Shown here one piece after another: positions 1 to 9,238 of a DNA stretch of 32,140 bases. The position numbers and the translations under genes were made by a program. Source of the stretch: Candidatus Kerfeldbacteria bacterium RIFCSPLOWO2_02_FULL_42_19 (GTDB lineage Bacteria; Patescibacteriota; Patescibacteriia; HO2-48-17); NCBI GenBank assembly GCA_001818315.1, contig MHKF01000010.1:67853-99992 (forward strand), written 5' to 3'. Within the stretch, counting starts at the first letter, position 1. Every line of letters begins with the position of its first letter. The notes below the pieces were generated by a model, which did no database searches, was not told the DNA's origin, and saw only the letters and a program-made list of their open reading frames with translations.

Positions 1-1361
1 GCGTTGACAGAAGAAGGAGATGAACGTCGCGGCTGAAGCGCGCCCCACACTTGCAGCGTTTCTGACGCGGCATACGCAGGTTTATCCCAGGCAGTAAATT
101 TCCAAAAGGCATCGGCATCGGTTTGCACACGCTGCGCACGTTCGGGAATATACAACACACTGCCCTCTGCATCGACAATCTTCATAAGAAAATTCGCAGT
201 AGCGCGTGACGGGATGTTCCACGTACCCAAACCTTCACGATCAAGAATTAGACTTTCTTCAAATCCAAAAAAAGTAACTTCCGCCCCGCCCAAGGGATTC
301 CCAGACCGACTATTGTGAGCCCAAATAATATTTTGTGTTGCGCTCTGATGTGTATACGCGCTCACATCCGTACTCTGCACGAGCGCGAACTGTCGCTCTC
401 CGTTATATTCTGCCTGCACTGCATACAAACCTCGCGGTAATGGACGAGGCAGCGACACAAACCAATGCTCTGCATACAGTCGCTGCGGCACAAGTTGGTG
501 CTCTTCAAAAATCTGCGACGTGTCGAAAGACTGAGTAAAAGCTGGGCGCTGATACTTGCTCCAGTCAGGGAGATTAAAAAGAGACAACATCGATTGCTGA
601 AACTGCACGTCCGAGAGCTTCCACACAGAAACAGCAACAGAAGCAAGTACATCATCTGCATTATAAGAAGATTGCGGGTACCACAAGACATCGAAAGCAG
701 GTGCAAAAGTAGAAGAAAATTCATAAAACGGCCGTTGCCACAAAAGCGCGCCTTGCTGATAGTACTTCTGAAAATCCTGACCGCGCACACCCGTTTCAAA
801 AGACCAAGTTTTGCCGAATGCGAGTGTTGTGTTTCCATCGATCAAAGGCAATCCAGGAAGAAGCTCGACAGAAATCACCGATCGTTCTGGCAAAACATCG
901 GGTATAAAAACCAAATCGGTTTTTTGCTTTTCGATACGCCCAGTGATACCCGGTAGTACTCGTATAAAACGGTCTATATTTTTTGGATCCCATTGATCAG
1001 TGCTCAATTGAATACGGATCTGGGCATCGGGAGAAACTTCGGTAGCAAAAGGAGCTGGCGAGACATGCGCGATAAAAAAATTCGTAGTGGACGACTGAGT
1101 AATCACCGGTAAAAAGGAAATTTGCGTCTCGGATAACTCGCCTTTTTCAGGAACTATCGTAATCGTAGAATCACTCGGTGCCTGTGAAATATTGGAATCA
1201 AAAGATGTACCAAGGAGAAATTGCGCAACAGCTCTCTCACGAAATGTTGAATAATTGCGTACTACAAGGCCAGCGAGTACAAAAAGAAAAAGTATGATGA
1301 TGAACATCACGATACTGCGTTTACGAGACCGAGACTGAGAAAATAATTGAGGTTGTTGCAT
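1..1361 (-). CDS. Alpha-2-macroglobulin-like (MG/Big_5-domain) membrane-anchored protein, N-terminal part; C-terminus lies beyond the window edge
   Basis: Open minus-strand frame from ATG (complement 1359-1361) to the window edge, missed by the ORF track because it has no stop in the window. Reads MQQPQLFSQSRSRKRSIVMFIIILFLFVLAGLVV..., a basic N-terminus plus one TM. Collinear similarity to the 20.6-26 kb protein, e.g. TQNIIWAHNSRSGNPLGGAEVTFFG vs SQTILWLKDLTHGSNVSGAEISFEN and FWKFTAWDKPAYAASETLQVWGALQPR vs WWDYLSIDKGIYLPTDKLHFWGIVKQR. Confidence 0.85.
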   Translation of the reverse strand, partial: MQQPQLFSQSRSRKRSIVMFIIILFLFVLAGLVVRNYSTFRERAVAQFLLGTSFDSNISQAPSDSTITIVPEKGELSETQISFLPVITQSSTTNFFIAHVSPAPFATEVSPDAQIRIQLSTDQWDPKNIDRFIRVLPGITGRIEKQKTDLVFIPDVLPERSVISVELLPGLPLIDGNTTLAFGKTWSFETGVRGQDFQKYYQQGALLWQRPFYEFSSTFAPAFDVLWYPQSSYNADDVLASVAVSVWKLSDVQFQQSMLSLFNLPDWSKYQRPAFTQSFDTSQIFEEHQLVPQRLYAEHWFVSLPRPLPRGLYAVQAEYNGERQFALVQSTDVSAYTHQSATQNIIWAHNSRSGNPLGGAEVTFFGFEESLILDREGLGTWNIPSRATANFLMKIVDAEGSVLYIPERAQRVQTDADAFWKFTAWDKPAYAASETLQVWGALQPRRSSPSSVN

Positions 1362-1615
1362 AGACCTCAAAAAAATAAATGGCTCAAAACTTTCGCATTG
1401 GACGAAACAAGGAACAAATACGAAAGTCTCATAACTATAAAAAGTGTGACAGCCTCTTCCCTCCCTGTCAAAAACATCTCCATGATCTTAACGAATAAGA
1501 TCTGAAGAATCTTTTTTCGATGGATAATTTCATTCCGTACGAAACGATTGACTGAAGTGAAAAAAACTGCCACAATTTCCTAGCCCAGAAAGAATAACTT
1601 TGATATGATATACCT

Positions 1616-2323
1616 ATGTCGGGACATTCAAAATGGTCGCAGATTAAACATCAAAAAGGCACTGCAGACCAAAAACGCGCGCGAGTCTTTAGTAAGCTGA
1701 GTAAAGCAATTACGGTAGCAGCCCGAGGCGGAGAAAATCCGGATTTCAACGTCCGTCTCAGACTCGCTATAGAACAGGCGAAAAAATGCAACATGCCAAA
1801 GGACAACATCGAACGTGCTATTGCAAAAGGTGCAAGGAAAGATGCGGGAAGTAAAGCACTGGAAGAAATACTCTATGAAGGTTTCGGCCCGGGTGGTGTT
1901 GCGATCCTCATTGAAACAATCACTGATAATCGTAACCGAGCATCTTCCTCACTAAAAGCAACATTGCATAAATATGGGGGATCACTCGCGGGAAGTAACA
2001 GCGTACAATGGATGTTTGAAAAAAAGGAAGTATTAGTCATCGAAGCATCTGAAGCAAACGAACTGGCAGCTATAGAAGCTGGCGCCGATGACGTCATCAA
2101 ACACAATAACGAATTACAGATCATAATCACACTCGCAAAAAATAAAGAGGTAAAAGAAAAACTCACAGCAGCTAAAATATCAACACTCAAAGAAACACTC
2201 GAATACATCCCAACAAATAAAACAAAGATTCTAAAAGATGCGCAAGATTCCCTCGGAAAACTCTGCGCGGAACTTTCAGACAATGAAGACGTCCATGCCA
2301 TTTATACCAATGTTACCCCATAA
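1616..2323 (+). CDS. yebC: YebC/PmpR family transcriptional regulator
   Basis: MSGHSKWSQIKHQKGTADQKRARVFSKLSKAITVAARGG...NPDFNVRLRLAIEQAKKCNMPKDNIERAI is the canonical YebC N-terminus; sits directly upstream of ruvC. Confidence 0.97.
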   Translation: MSGHSKWSQIKHQKGTADQKRARVFSKLSKAITVAARGGENPDFNVRLRLAIEQAKKCNMPKDNIERAIAKGARKDAGSKALEEILYEGFGPGGVAILIETITDNRNRASSSLKATLHKYGGSLAGSNSVQWMFEKKEVLVIEASEANELAAIEAGADDVIKHNNELQIIITLAKNKEVKEKLTAAKISTLKETLEYIPTNKTKILKDAQDSLGKLCAELSDNEDVHAIYTNVTP

Positions 2324-2828
2324 AATTCCCACAAAACCAAAGCACATACTCGGCATCGATCCAGGCATTGCAACGACAGGCTTTGGTGTTATTGAGCTCA
2401 TCAAAACAACGCCGCACTGGATAACGCACGGCGTGATTCAAACACCGAAACAGGAGATACTCGCCTCACGCCTTGAGAACATCAAAAAAGAAATTCATGC
2501 AATCTGTAAAAAATACGCTATTACAACAGCTGGTATGGAGGCGATATTCTTTGCAAAAAATACTAAAACAGCAATCAATGTTGCACACGCTCGTGGTGTC
2601 ATACTCCTTACTTTTGAAGAGTTGCATATCCCTTGTTACGAATTTACACCCCTGCAAATGAAACGCACCATCACAGGTTTCGGTCAAGCGGATAAAAAAC
2701 AAGTGGAATATATGATTCAGGCGATTCTCAAACCAAAAAAACCTTTCAAAAAAGACGACGCAGCCGATGCATTAGCGATTGCGCTATGCACCTGCTATAA
2801 TCTCGTTTCTTTGAATATACGCGTATGA
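2295..2828 (+). CDS. ruvC: Crossover junction endodeoxyribonuclease RuvC
   Basis: HILGIDPGIATTGFGVIE, EAIFFAKNTKTAINVAHARGV, KKDDAADALAIALC. Start is probably the internal ATG at 2295 (or 2310) rather than 2238, which lies deep inside yebC. Confidence 0.94.
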   Translation: MPFIPMLPHKIPTKPKHILGIDPGIATTGFGVIELIKTTPHWITHGVIQTPKQEILASRLENIKKEIHAICKKYAITTAGMEAIFFAKNTKTAINVAHARGVILLTFEELHIPCYEFTPLQMKRTITGFGQADKKQVEYMIQAILKPKKPFKKDDAADALAIALCTCYNLVSLNIRV

Positions 2829-4432
2829 AAAAAATAAACGCTGAGCAATGGCCCATCACCATCCTTTTTGGAGTAATTTTTGGATTCATTTGTATAGCGG
2901 CGCCAACAGCAACACAAGCACAAGAAAATACTAACGTTACAGAGCCAGTTGAACAACCGCCAGAAGCACCAAAAATTATACCGCTGCAAGTCGAAGCTGG
3001 TGAAGATCAAAATGCTGTCGTCGGTCGGAATGTTCTTTTTGATGCTTCAAATTCCACAGTAGCCGAAAACGCGGAGGTAAAATATATTTGGGATTTCGGT
3101 GACGGCACATACGGCAACAATGTCGAAGCAACGCATATTTATACACGTCCGGGTGTTTTTCGTGTACGACTCACCGTCACAACACCAAACGAAAGTTCGG
3201 AAGATAGTCTGATTGTTTCGGTTGAAGAGAGCCTCATTGTGTTGATTACCGATCGTTCGATTGAAGAAGCAGAAGTAAAAAAACTCTATGAATATGGACT
3301 GACCCAGGACGTTTTAATTGTGAACGTCCGTGATGAAAGTGGTGATTCAAGTTTCATTGTGACACAAAATCTCACGAAAAAACTCCTCTCCTCACAAAAT
3401 GATCTCAAACAAGCAGAAATTATCATTACCAAAACAGCCAGCAACAATGGACTCAATGCCTTGGCAGAACTAGCTCAAGCATTTCACGATCAAAATTCCG
3501 AAATAAATTGGAAACAAAAAACTATTCTTGCAATTACCAAGTCAAAATCGAGCACAGCCCGCATTGCCCAATCTACTTTTAATCTCCTAAAACCAGCGCG
3601 AATTATTCTCACCAACGAAGAAGCACTCTTCCCAGCATTAAGCGCCGGCACGACAGATAAAATACTCGCGAGTATCCAAACAACTGGCATCGACTATACG
3701 ATCATCAATGAATACAGCCAACGAGCTCTGGAAAAACTCTCGCCTCTTAACTCCATGTCCTATCTACTTAATTTTCTCATCAACCAAGGACTCGAACAAC
3801 AAAAATTGTTATTAATTCTCATGCTGCCAGTGATCGCAACGATTATCAGTATCGCGAGACAAATTATCGGCATCAAAGCTTTTGGTCTCTATATTCCTTC
3901 CATTATTGCACTCACGTTCGTTGTCACGAGTATCAAATTCGGACTCATTATCTTTATTATACTCTTTGTAACAGGCACCCTTACACGCATTGTTGCGAAA
4001 AAACTCAGGCTTTTGTACTTGCCCCGTATGGCAATTGTACTTACGATCGTAAGTCTTTCTATTCTCGGCATGTTCGTCGTCGCGGCACTCATGAATAAAT
4101 CCGGATTTTTTACGATCTCTATTTTCCCGATTTTAATTATGACGATACTCACCGAACGTTTCGTAGAATCACAAATCGAAAAAGGAACACGCACGGCGAT
4201 CAAACTCACGAGCGAGAGTCTTGTGCTCTCTATAATCAGTTATTACATTGTCACGTGGGAAAAGCTACAAAATACTATTCTGGCGTATCCAGAAGTGATT
4301 CTTCTTGCGATTGTATTGAATCTCATACTCGGCAGATTTACTGGTCTTCGACTCACTGAATACCTTCGATTCCTTAACCTCATTAAACATGAACGAAACG
4401 TCCCGCCTCAACAACATTCTGGGAATGAATAA
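2825..4432 (+). CDS. PKD-domain protein with C-terminal 7TM_transglut-type (UUP1-like) membrane domain; no recognisable transglutaminase domain
   Basis: Signal peptide; PKD motif YIWDFGDGTYGNNVEATHIYTRPGVFRVRLTV; C-terminal multi-TM region LPVIATIISIARQIIGIKAFGLYIPSIIALTF...LGRFTGLRLTEYLRF resembles 7TM_transglut proteins. ATGA overlap with ruvC. Confidence 0.82.
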   Translation: MKKINAEQWPITILFGVIFGFICIAAPTATQAQENTNVTEPVEQPPEAPKIIPLQVEAGEDQNAVVGRNVLFDASNSTVAENAEVKYIWDFGDGTYGNNVEATHIYTRPGVFRVRLTVTTPNESSEDSLIVSVEESLIVLITDRSIEEAEVKKLYEYGLTQDVLIVNVRDESGDSSFIVTQNLTKKLLSSQNDLKQAEIIITKTASNNGLNALAELAQAFHDQNSEINWKQKTILAITKSKSSTARIAQSTFNLLKPARIILTNEEALFPALSAGTTDKILASIQTTGIDYTIINEYSQRALEKLSPLNSMSYLLNFLINQGLEQQKLLLILMLPVIATIISIARQIIGIKAFGLYIPSIIALTFVVTSIKFGLIIFIILFVTGTLTRIVAKKLRLLYLPRMAIVLTIVSLSILGMFVVAALMNKSGFFTISIFPILIMTILTERFVESQIEKGTRTAIKLTSESLVLSIISYYIVTWEKLQNTILAYPEVILLAIVLNLILGRFTGLRLTEYLRFLNLIKHERNVPPQQHSGNE

Positions 4433-5789
4433 ACGAAATCTCCTGTACCTGCGCCCTGCAAATAAAAAACGCTACGTCCGAATTGCCGATAATAAACTCG
4501 CAACAAAACAACTCTTACACAACGCGGAAATCTCAAGTCCCGAACTCTTTGTTGTGATCACGCATCGCCGTGAACTTATAAACTTTCAATGGGACAACCT
4601 GCCGGCAAGCTTCGTATTAAAACCCAATTTAGGCTTCGGCGGTTCGGGAATCCTCATTTCTTACGGAAAAAAGAAGAATGGAAATTGGGTGGGGCAGAAT
4701 AGCACAGAAATTTCGCAAAAAGATCTCATCGATCATTGTAGTAACATTCTCGACGGCAACTTTTCTATTTCCAACGTTCCCGACATGGCGTTTTTCGAAG
4801 AACGTATTCAACTTGATTCTTTCATGAAGCCCTATACATTCAAAGGTATTCCCGACATCCGTGTCATTGTATATAATCACGTGCCAATCATGGCAATGTT
4901 ACGACTTCCAACGAGACGTTCGGGTGGAAAAGCAAATCTCCATCAGGGCAGCGTAGGTGTCGGCATTGATATTGCGAACGGGATCACGACGCATGCGATT
5001 GTAAAAGGCGTTTTTTTGGAAAAAATTATTGACGTACATCCAGATACGAGGGCTCCTTTACGAGGTATTCGATTACCCAACTGGAAATCCATTCTCATAA
5101 TGGCTGTCAAAACAGCAATGATGAGTAATTTAGGCTACTGCGGAGTTGATATTGCTCTTGGAAAAACAGGTCCAACAGTACTCGAGGTGAATGCGCGTCC
5201 AGGACTTTCTATACAAAATGCAAATCGGGCTTCACTCGATGATCGTCTCAAGCGCATTCGTGGATTAAAAATTACGACACCTGAACGGGGTGTTAAAATT
5301 GCACAAGACCTTTTTGGAGGAGAAATCGAACACGAAATTGAGGGCCTATCCGGAAAACAAATTATTGGACTTGCTGAAAAAATCCACTTGTTTGGCAAAG
5401 GGAAAATTGAAAGAGATGTTGAAGTCAAAATCGATACTGGTGCTGATTTAACATCACTCGATACGACTCTTGCAGAAGAACTCGGCTTCGCAGAAATTGT
5501 AAAAATATTCCATGATCTCGAAGAAACCGGAAAACTCACTACGATGAGTAAAGAAGAAATCAGAAAACTTCATAAAGATATTGTAGATGTGAAAACTATC
5601 ACCTCAAGCCATGGCGAAACAAAAAGGTTACTCATACCCATTACATTTTATCTTGCTGGCATAAAAATGGTGACGAAGGCAAGTATTATTGACCGCAAGA
5701 ACCTAGCATACCAGATGATCATAGGGAATCAAGACCTCAAAAATTTCCTTGTGGATACAACGAAGAGTCTCCTTCGCAAACAATCGTAA
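4389..5789 (+). CDS. Alpha-L-glutamate ligase-like ATP-grasp protein fused to a C-terminal RimB/ATP-dependent zinc protease-like retropepsin-fold domain
   Basis: N-terminus LGMNKRNLLYLRPANKKRYVRIADNKLATKQLL...FVLKPNLGFGGSGI...DIRVIVYNHVPIMAMLRLPT...VLEVNARPGLSIQNAN (ATP-grasp). C-terminus VEVKIDTGADLTSLDTTLAEELGF...VKTITSSHGETKRLLIPITFYLAGIKMVTKASIIDRKNLAYQMIIGNQDLKNFLVD (PF05618-like DTGA protease). Overlaps the previous gene. Confidence 0.88.
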   Translation: MNETSRLNNILGMNKRNLLYLRPANKKRYVRIADNKLATKQLLHNAEISSPELFVVITHRRELINFQWDNLPASFVLKPNLGFGGSGILISYGKKKNGNWVGQNSTEISQKDLIDHCSNILDGNFSISNVPDMAFFEERIQLDSFMKPYTFKGIPDIRVIVYNHVPIMAMLRLPTRRSGGKANLHQGSVGVGIDIANGITTHAIVKGVFLEKIIDVHPDTRAPLRGIRLPNWKSILIMAVKTAMMSNLGYCGVDIALGKTGPTVLEVNARPGLSIQNANRASLDDRLKRIRGLKITTPERGVKIAQDLFGGEIEHEIEGLSGKQIIGLAEKIHLFGKGKIERDVEVKIDTGADLTSLDTTLAEELGFAEIVKIFHDLEETGKLTTMSKEEIRKLHKDIVDVKTITSSHGETKRLLIPITFYLAGIKMVTKASIIDRKNLAYQMIIGNQDLKNFLVDTTKSLLRKQS

Positions 5790-5794
5790 GAACT

Positions 5795-6727
5795 ATGAAA
5801 ACAATAGCGATTCTTTATACGCAAACAAATAAAAAAGGATCTGCGCGGCCTTTTTCAGGAGCGCATCAAGAGTATCAAAAGTACTACCAACTACTCTACA
5901 ACCTTGGTGAAAAACATAGATTACGTTTCATGCGAGCGCCGCTGCGATGGATTTCAAACGATGGGAGAGTGAAAAAAGCTTGGTTTCTTGAAAATGGCGT
6001 ATGGCACATTCGAAACTTTCAAAAAAAACCAGATGTTTTTTGGAACAAACTCAAAGGAACCCAAGAAGAACTACAATATCTGATGCGTTTAGAAAATAAG
6101 GTGCCTGTTATCAATGCGACATACCTTGAAATGTCCATGACAAATAAATTTTTCACCTACCTCCTCTTTTCTGAATATTTTCAACAAACGTGGCTTGTGA
6201 GAAACAGCGCAGAATTAAAAGCGCATCTCAAAAAAATTAAAGACCGCAAAGTTGTTTTAAAACCGCTGATGGGTTCTGGAGGTGAATCTGTGCTCATCGA
6301 AAGTCCAAAAATGCTTGCACAATACCAACCGAAGCGAACAATGCTTTTACAAAAATTCATTGATACTTCACATGGAATCCCCGGCGTCATGCGTGGACGA
6401 CACGACATGCGTATTCACATTCTCAACAACAAAATTTTCTGCGCAGAGTACCGCACTCCACCGCAAAATTCACTGATTGCAAATATCACACGTGGCGGAT
6501 CGCTCCACTATCTTGCAAAAAACAAAATTCCGACAAAAGCTACGGCACTCGCAAAAAAAGTCACGAAGCGTTTCCACGATATTCTCCCTCATTTCTATGC
6601 CATTGATATGGCTTTTGACCCTCAAGGGAAGCCCTTTCTTATTGAACTCAATGCAAAGCCCGGCATTCTTTTTGATTATCCACAAAAAATGCACATCCTC
6701 ACAACACTCATTCGGGAATACTTTTAG
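5795..6727 (+). CDS. Second ATP-grasp protein (RimK/YheC-D-like amidoligase)
   Basis: KVVLKPLMGSGGESVLIE, MLLQKFIDTSHGIPGVMRGRHDMRIHIL, YAIDMAFDPQGKPFLIELNAKPGI are ATP-grasp motifs; starts 5 nt after the previous stop. Confidence 0.82.
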   Translation: MKTIAILYTQTNKKGSARPFSGAHQEYQKYYQLLYNLGEKHRLRFMRAPLRWISNDGRVKKAWFLENGVWHIRNFQKKPDVFWNKLKGTQEELQYLMRLENKVPVINATYLEMSMTNKFFTYLLFSEYFQQTWLVRNSAELKAHLKKIKDRKVVLKPLMGSGGESVLIESPKMLAQYQPKRTMLLQKFIDTSHGIPGVMRGRHDMRIHILNNKIFCAEYRTPPQNSLIANITRGGSLHYLAKNKIPTKATALAKKVTKRFHDILPHFYAIDMAFDPQGKPFLIELNAKPGILFDYPQKMHILTTLIREYF

Positions 6728-6770
6728 GAACTGCTGTATCTTTCAATGAGACGAACGTACTTACCTCGCA

Positions 6771-7187
6771 CTACTCAGATTCGGCAGGCATAATAAAAAG
6801 AGGATTACTCTCGGGGCTCAAATAAAATTTTCCCTCTTGGTCACAAAACGTAAAACTTACCGCACCTCTCTTCGAAAAAATAGTACCAAACGTTTCGCCA
6901 GGTGCTAGAAAAAATTCTTGCTTGAAATCTGCAGCAGATATGCGTACATCACATGTCTTGTCGCTCGCATTTTTCCAACTTCCAACAATCGAGGTGGCGG
7001 GGTCAATCTTTTGGGTATCGACGGGGTTCACAATAAGGACGGCCGTTCCAGTATAGGTAACGTTAATTGTTGCAAATTCATCAATAAAAAAATATCGAAG
7101 CCAGAACATATAGAGAAATAAAAAACAAACGATCAAAAGAAAAATGACTGATACAATTGAAATAATGATTTTAAATTTGCGAGTCAT
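6771..7187 (-). CDS. Small single-pass membrane protein of unknown function
   Basis: MTRKFKIIISIVSVIFLLIVCFLFLYMFWLRYFF hydrophobic N-terminus followed by a beta-rich ectodomain; internal ATG at 7187 preferred over 7220. Confidence 0.55.
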   Translation of the reverse strand: MTRKFKIIISIVSVIFLLIVCFLFLYMFWLRYFFIDEFATINVTYTGTAVLIVNPVDTQKIDPATSIVGSWKNASDKTCDVRISAADFKQEFFLAPGETFGTIFSKRGAVSFTFCDQEGKFYLSPESNPLFIMPAESE

Positions 7188-7215
7188 ATTTGTATTATAG
7201 AGAATGATCAATAGC

Positions 7216-7244
7216 TTCACCAGAGTATGATAACCTCTGGTGAA
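7216..7244. repeat. 10-bp perfect inverted repeat (hairpin/operator candidate)
   Basis: TTCACCAGAG-TATGATAAC-CTCTGGTGAA; no T-run on either side. Confidence 0.6.
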
Positions 7245-7562
7245 ATACGAAACGACTTATTGTTCAGTAAAGACTGAACGTGAGACTATTTTGCGCAGAT
7301 ATAGGTCCACAAGAGGGCGCACCACGGGTTGCAGTTGCAGATCCAACAAATGTCCCGCTTCTGCACAAGAATTCCAGTACTCCCGTACGGTTAGGCGTAA
7401 ATTGGCACACCTGCCATTAAGCATTGTAGCTCCCAGGCCGGATTGAAAACCAATAAACGAAATGCGTGCTATTCACTACGCTGAAAGAATACGGAAAGTA
7501 ACAAGCCTGCGTTGAGAATTCTGTGTCGGTGTCTTCAGAGTCAAAAATCTAGTACATCATCT

Positions 7563-7859
7563 TCATCCACTTGCGTCATGCTGGCACTGACAGAGCTCGA
7601 CAGGAGACTCCACGCAAAAACCGTCACGCTCAACAAAAACATCAATCTGCACATCACATACTCCTTGCACAGATTTATACTTGCGACGAAGAAAGAAAAA
7701 GAGCAGCCCATCTTTTGAGAGCAGCCCATCCATCAATAATTCCAGGATAACACGTTCAAAAAGTGAGTCAAGAGCCTTTTTATCCACAGCCGTCGCGACG
7801 GCTCTGAACGTTTCCGAGTGTATGAAGTTATACTCTCCACTTTCGGTACAAATTTCCAT
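7563..7859 (-). CDS. Possible small hypothetical protein
   Basis: ATG at 7859: MEICTESGEYNFIHSETFRAVATAVDKKALDSLFERVILELLMDGLLSKDG...; plausible amphipathic composition, no recognised family. Confidence 0.3.
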   Translation of the reverse strand: MEICTESGEYNFIHSETFRAVATAVDKKALDSLFERVILELLMDGLLSKDGLLFFFLRRKYKSVQGVCDVQIDVFVERDGFCVESPVELCQCQHDASG

Positions 7860-8066
7860 TATGAAGCTATGGACAAAAAAAATGAACTTACGCCAAGAGC
7901 GCAGGGAAAAAATCAAGTTTTATTCTTTCCGGAAGAAACGCATTTGAGATAAAAATGAATGTAAGACAATTCCATCCGAATATTCCCCTTCCATCTTATA
8001 ACGCTCAATTGCGATGCTGAAAATTTCTTGAGACACAAAATTTATATGCGTCAGAAGTATAGAAAA

Positions 8067-8097
8067 GAGCTAATAATCTCTAGAAAATTATTAGCTC
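8067..8097 (-). terminator. Rho-independent-like terminator for the 8126-9025 minus-strand gene
   Basis: Minus strand GAGCTAATAAT-TTTCTAGAG-ATTATTAGCTC followed by TTTTCTATAC; perfect 11-bp stem 29 nt beyond the stop. Confidence 0.55.
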
Positions 8098-8125
8098 ACA
8101 TACATTGAATGAACAAATATGTTTG

Positions 8126-9025
8126 TTACTCGCTTCTCTCTTTTAATCGACTACTCAATATATCGATGCTCATTCCTATCGAATTTTTCAAAGTATCCTG
8201 CAGAACATGAAGACTTAATGATGGATCATCGTCAATGTAAACAATAGCATCGTCTATGCCAAGACGTTGCATGGTCGCTCTATTTTTCTGTGTGTCTCTT
8301 TGCCATCCTCCACACGCTTCTACAAAACACTTCCAAAATCTCTCAGCGAATTCGGGACAAGCATGCGCTTTGATCCTGCGTACGAACTCTCTATAGAGAG
8401 GATCGACCATCCAGCCTTGTCGCTGTCTTAAAAAATCGTCAATCTCCAAAATAGTATGACACATACTATAAAGTGTACCGTCCACTTCTACTAAAAATTG
8501 TTCCGTTGTCTGATCAGCAGGAAGAACATAACAAAAACAACTGAGGTCATGAAAAAGAGCAACGAGTGACTGGGTGGATTGAAAGTTTTTCATCGAACAA
8601 TATGTGTTCTGATCGGCTATCCGGCTCACATCCACATGAAGATTGCCTTTGAGTAGACTGCATCGAAACATCTTATCTATGAGAATCACGTCTTCGAGTG
8701 AGATGCCTTGCTGAAATTTGCCATCAGAAAAGAACCACACCAGATCTTTTCGCATAGCAAGGAATCTATCCCATAATTCACCAACTGTCTGGAGAGGCGA
8801 GTCTCCCAGATAAACATCACCTAAAAATTCTCCTAAATCCTGCGCAGCTTCGGCTGTCATTGAGTGCATTCTCGCCGCCATTGGAAATCGCTGAACCACT
8901 ACAAAGTCACAAAGATTAAGACCGCATGAAAATGTTGGATTTTGAAAGAAAAGCTGCGAAAGAGGAAGATTCTTTACTGCCACTGCCATCCGCTGTCGAA
9001 TATCAAAGGACGATGCTTGATGCAT
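8126..9025 (-). CDS. Hypothetical cytosolic protein, Cys-rich
   Basis: ATG at 9025 preceded by AAGGAG Shine-Dalgarno (MHQASSFDIRQRMAVAVKNL...); no family recognised. Confidence 0.7.
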   Translation of the reverse strand: MHQASSFDIRQRMAVAVKNLPLSQLFFQNPTFSCGLNLCDFVVVQRFPMAARMHSMTAEAAQDLGEFLGDVYLGDSPLQTVGELWDRFLAMRKDLVWFFSDGKFQQGISLEDVILIDKMFRCSLLKGNLHVDVSRIADQNTYCSMKNFQSTQSLVALFHDLSCFCYVLPADQTTEQFLVEVDGTLYSMCHTILEIDDFLRQRQGWMVDPLYREFVRRIKAHACPEFAERFWKCFVEACGGWQRDTQKNRATMQRLGIDDAIVYIDDDPSLSLHVLQDTLKNSIGMSIDILSSRLKERSE

Positions 9026-9238
9026 GAGTAACTCCTTTTTGAAAAGAGTGTTCTTTTCATTACTGTTCTCCACCAAGCTCATCTCGATTTTGAACACCCA
9101 AATCATAACAAAAATATAAATATTGTCAATATTCAATGTATAAAAACTTGTACTAGAGAATAGAAATATTTGAATTTATATAAAAAAATGATACAATTTA
9201 TAATGACAAAATGAAAATTTGCAATTCTACCTTCAATT

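Noticed and set aside
335-996. Plus- and minus-strand ORFs of 61-163 aa at the left end
   Set aside because: They overlap the long open minus frame of the A2M-like protein and have no protein-like features; treated as shadow ORFs.
1873-2301. 142-aa minus ORF inside yebC
   Set aside because: Antisense to a clearly conserved gene, Ser/Phe-rich shadow translation.
7541-7654. 37-aa minus peptide MCRLMFLLSVTVFAWSLLSSSVSASMTQVDEDDVLDF with signal-peptide-like N-terminus
   Set aside because: Too short to support, and it overlaps another possible small ORF in a different frame.
7701-7733. Direct repeat GAGCAGCCCATC x2
   Set aside because: Two copies of 12 nt only, explained by the DGLLSKDGLLF coding repeat in the possible small ORF.
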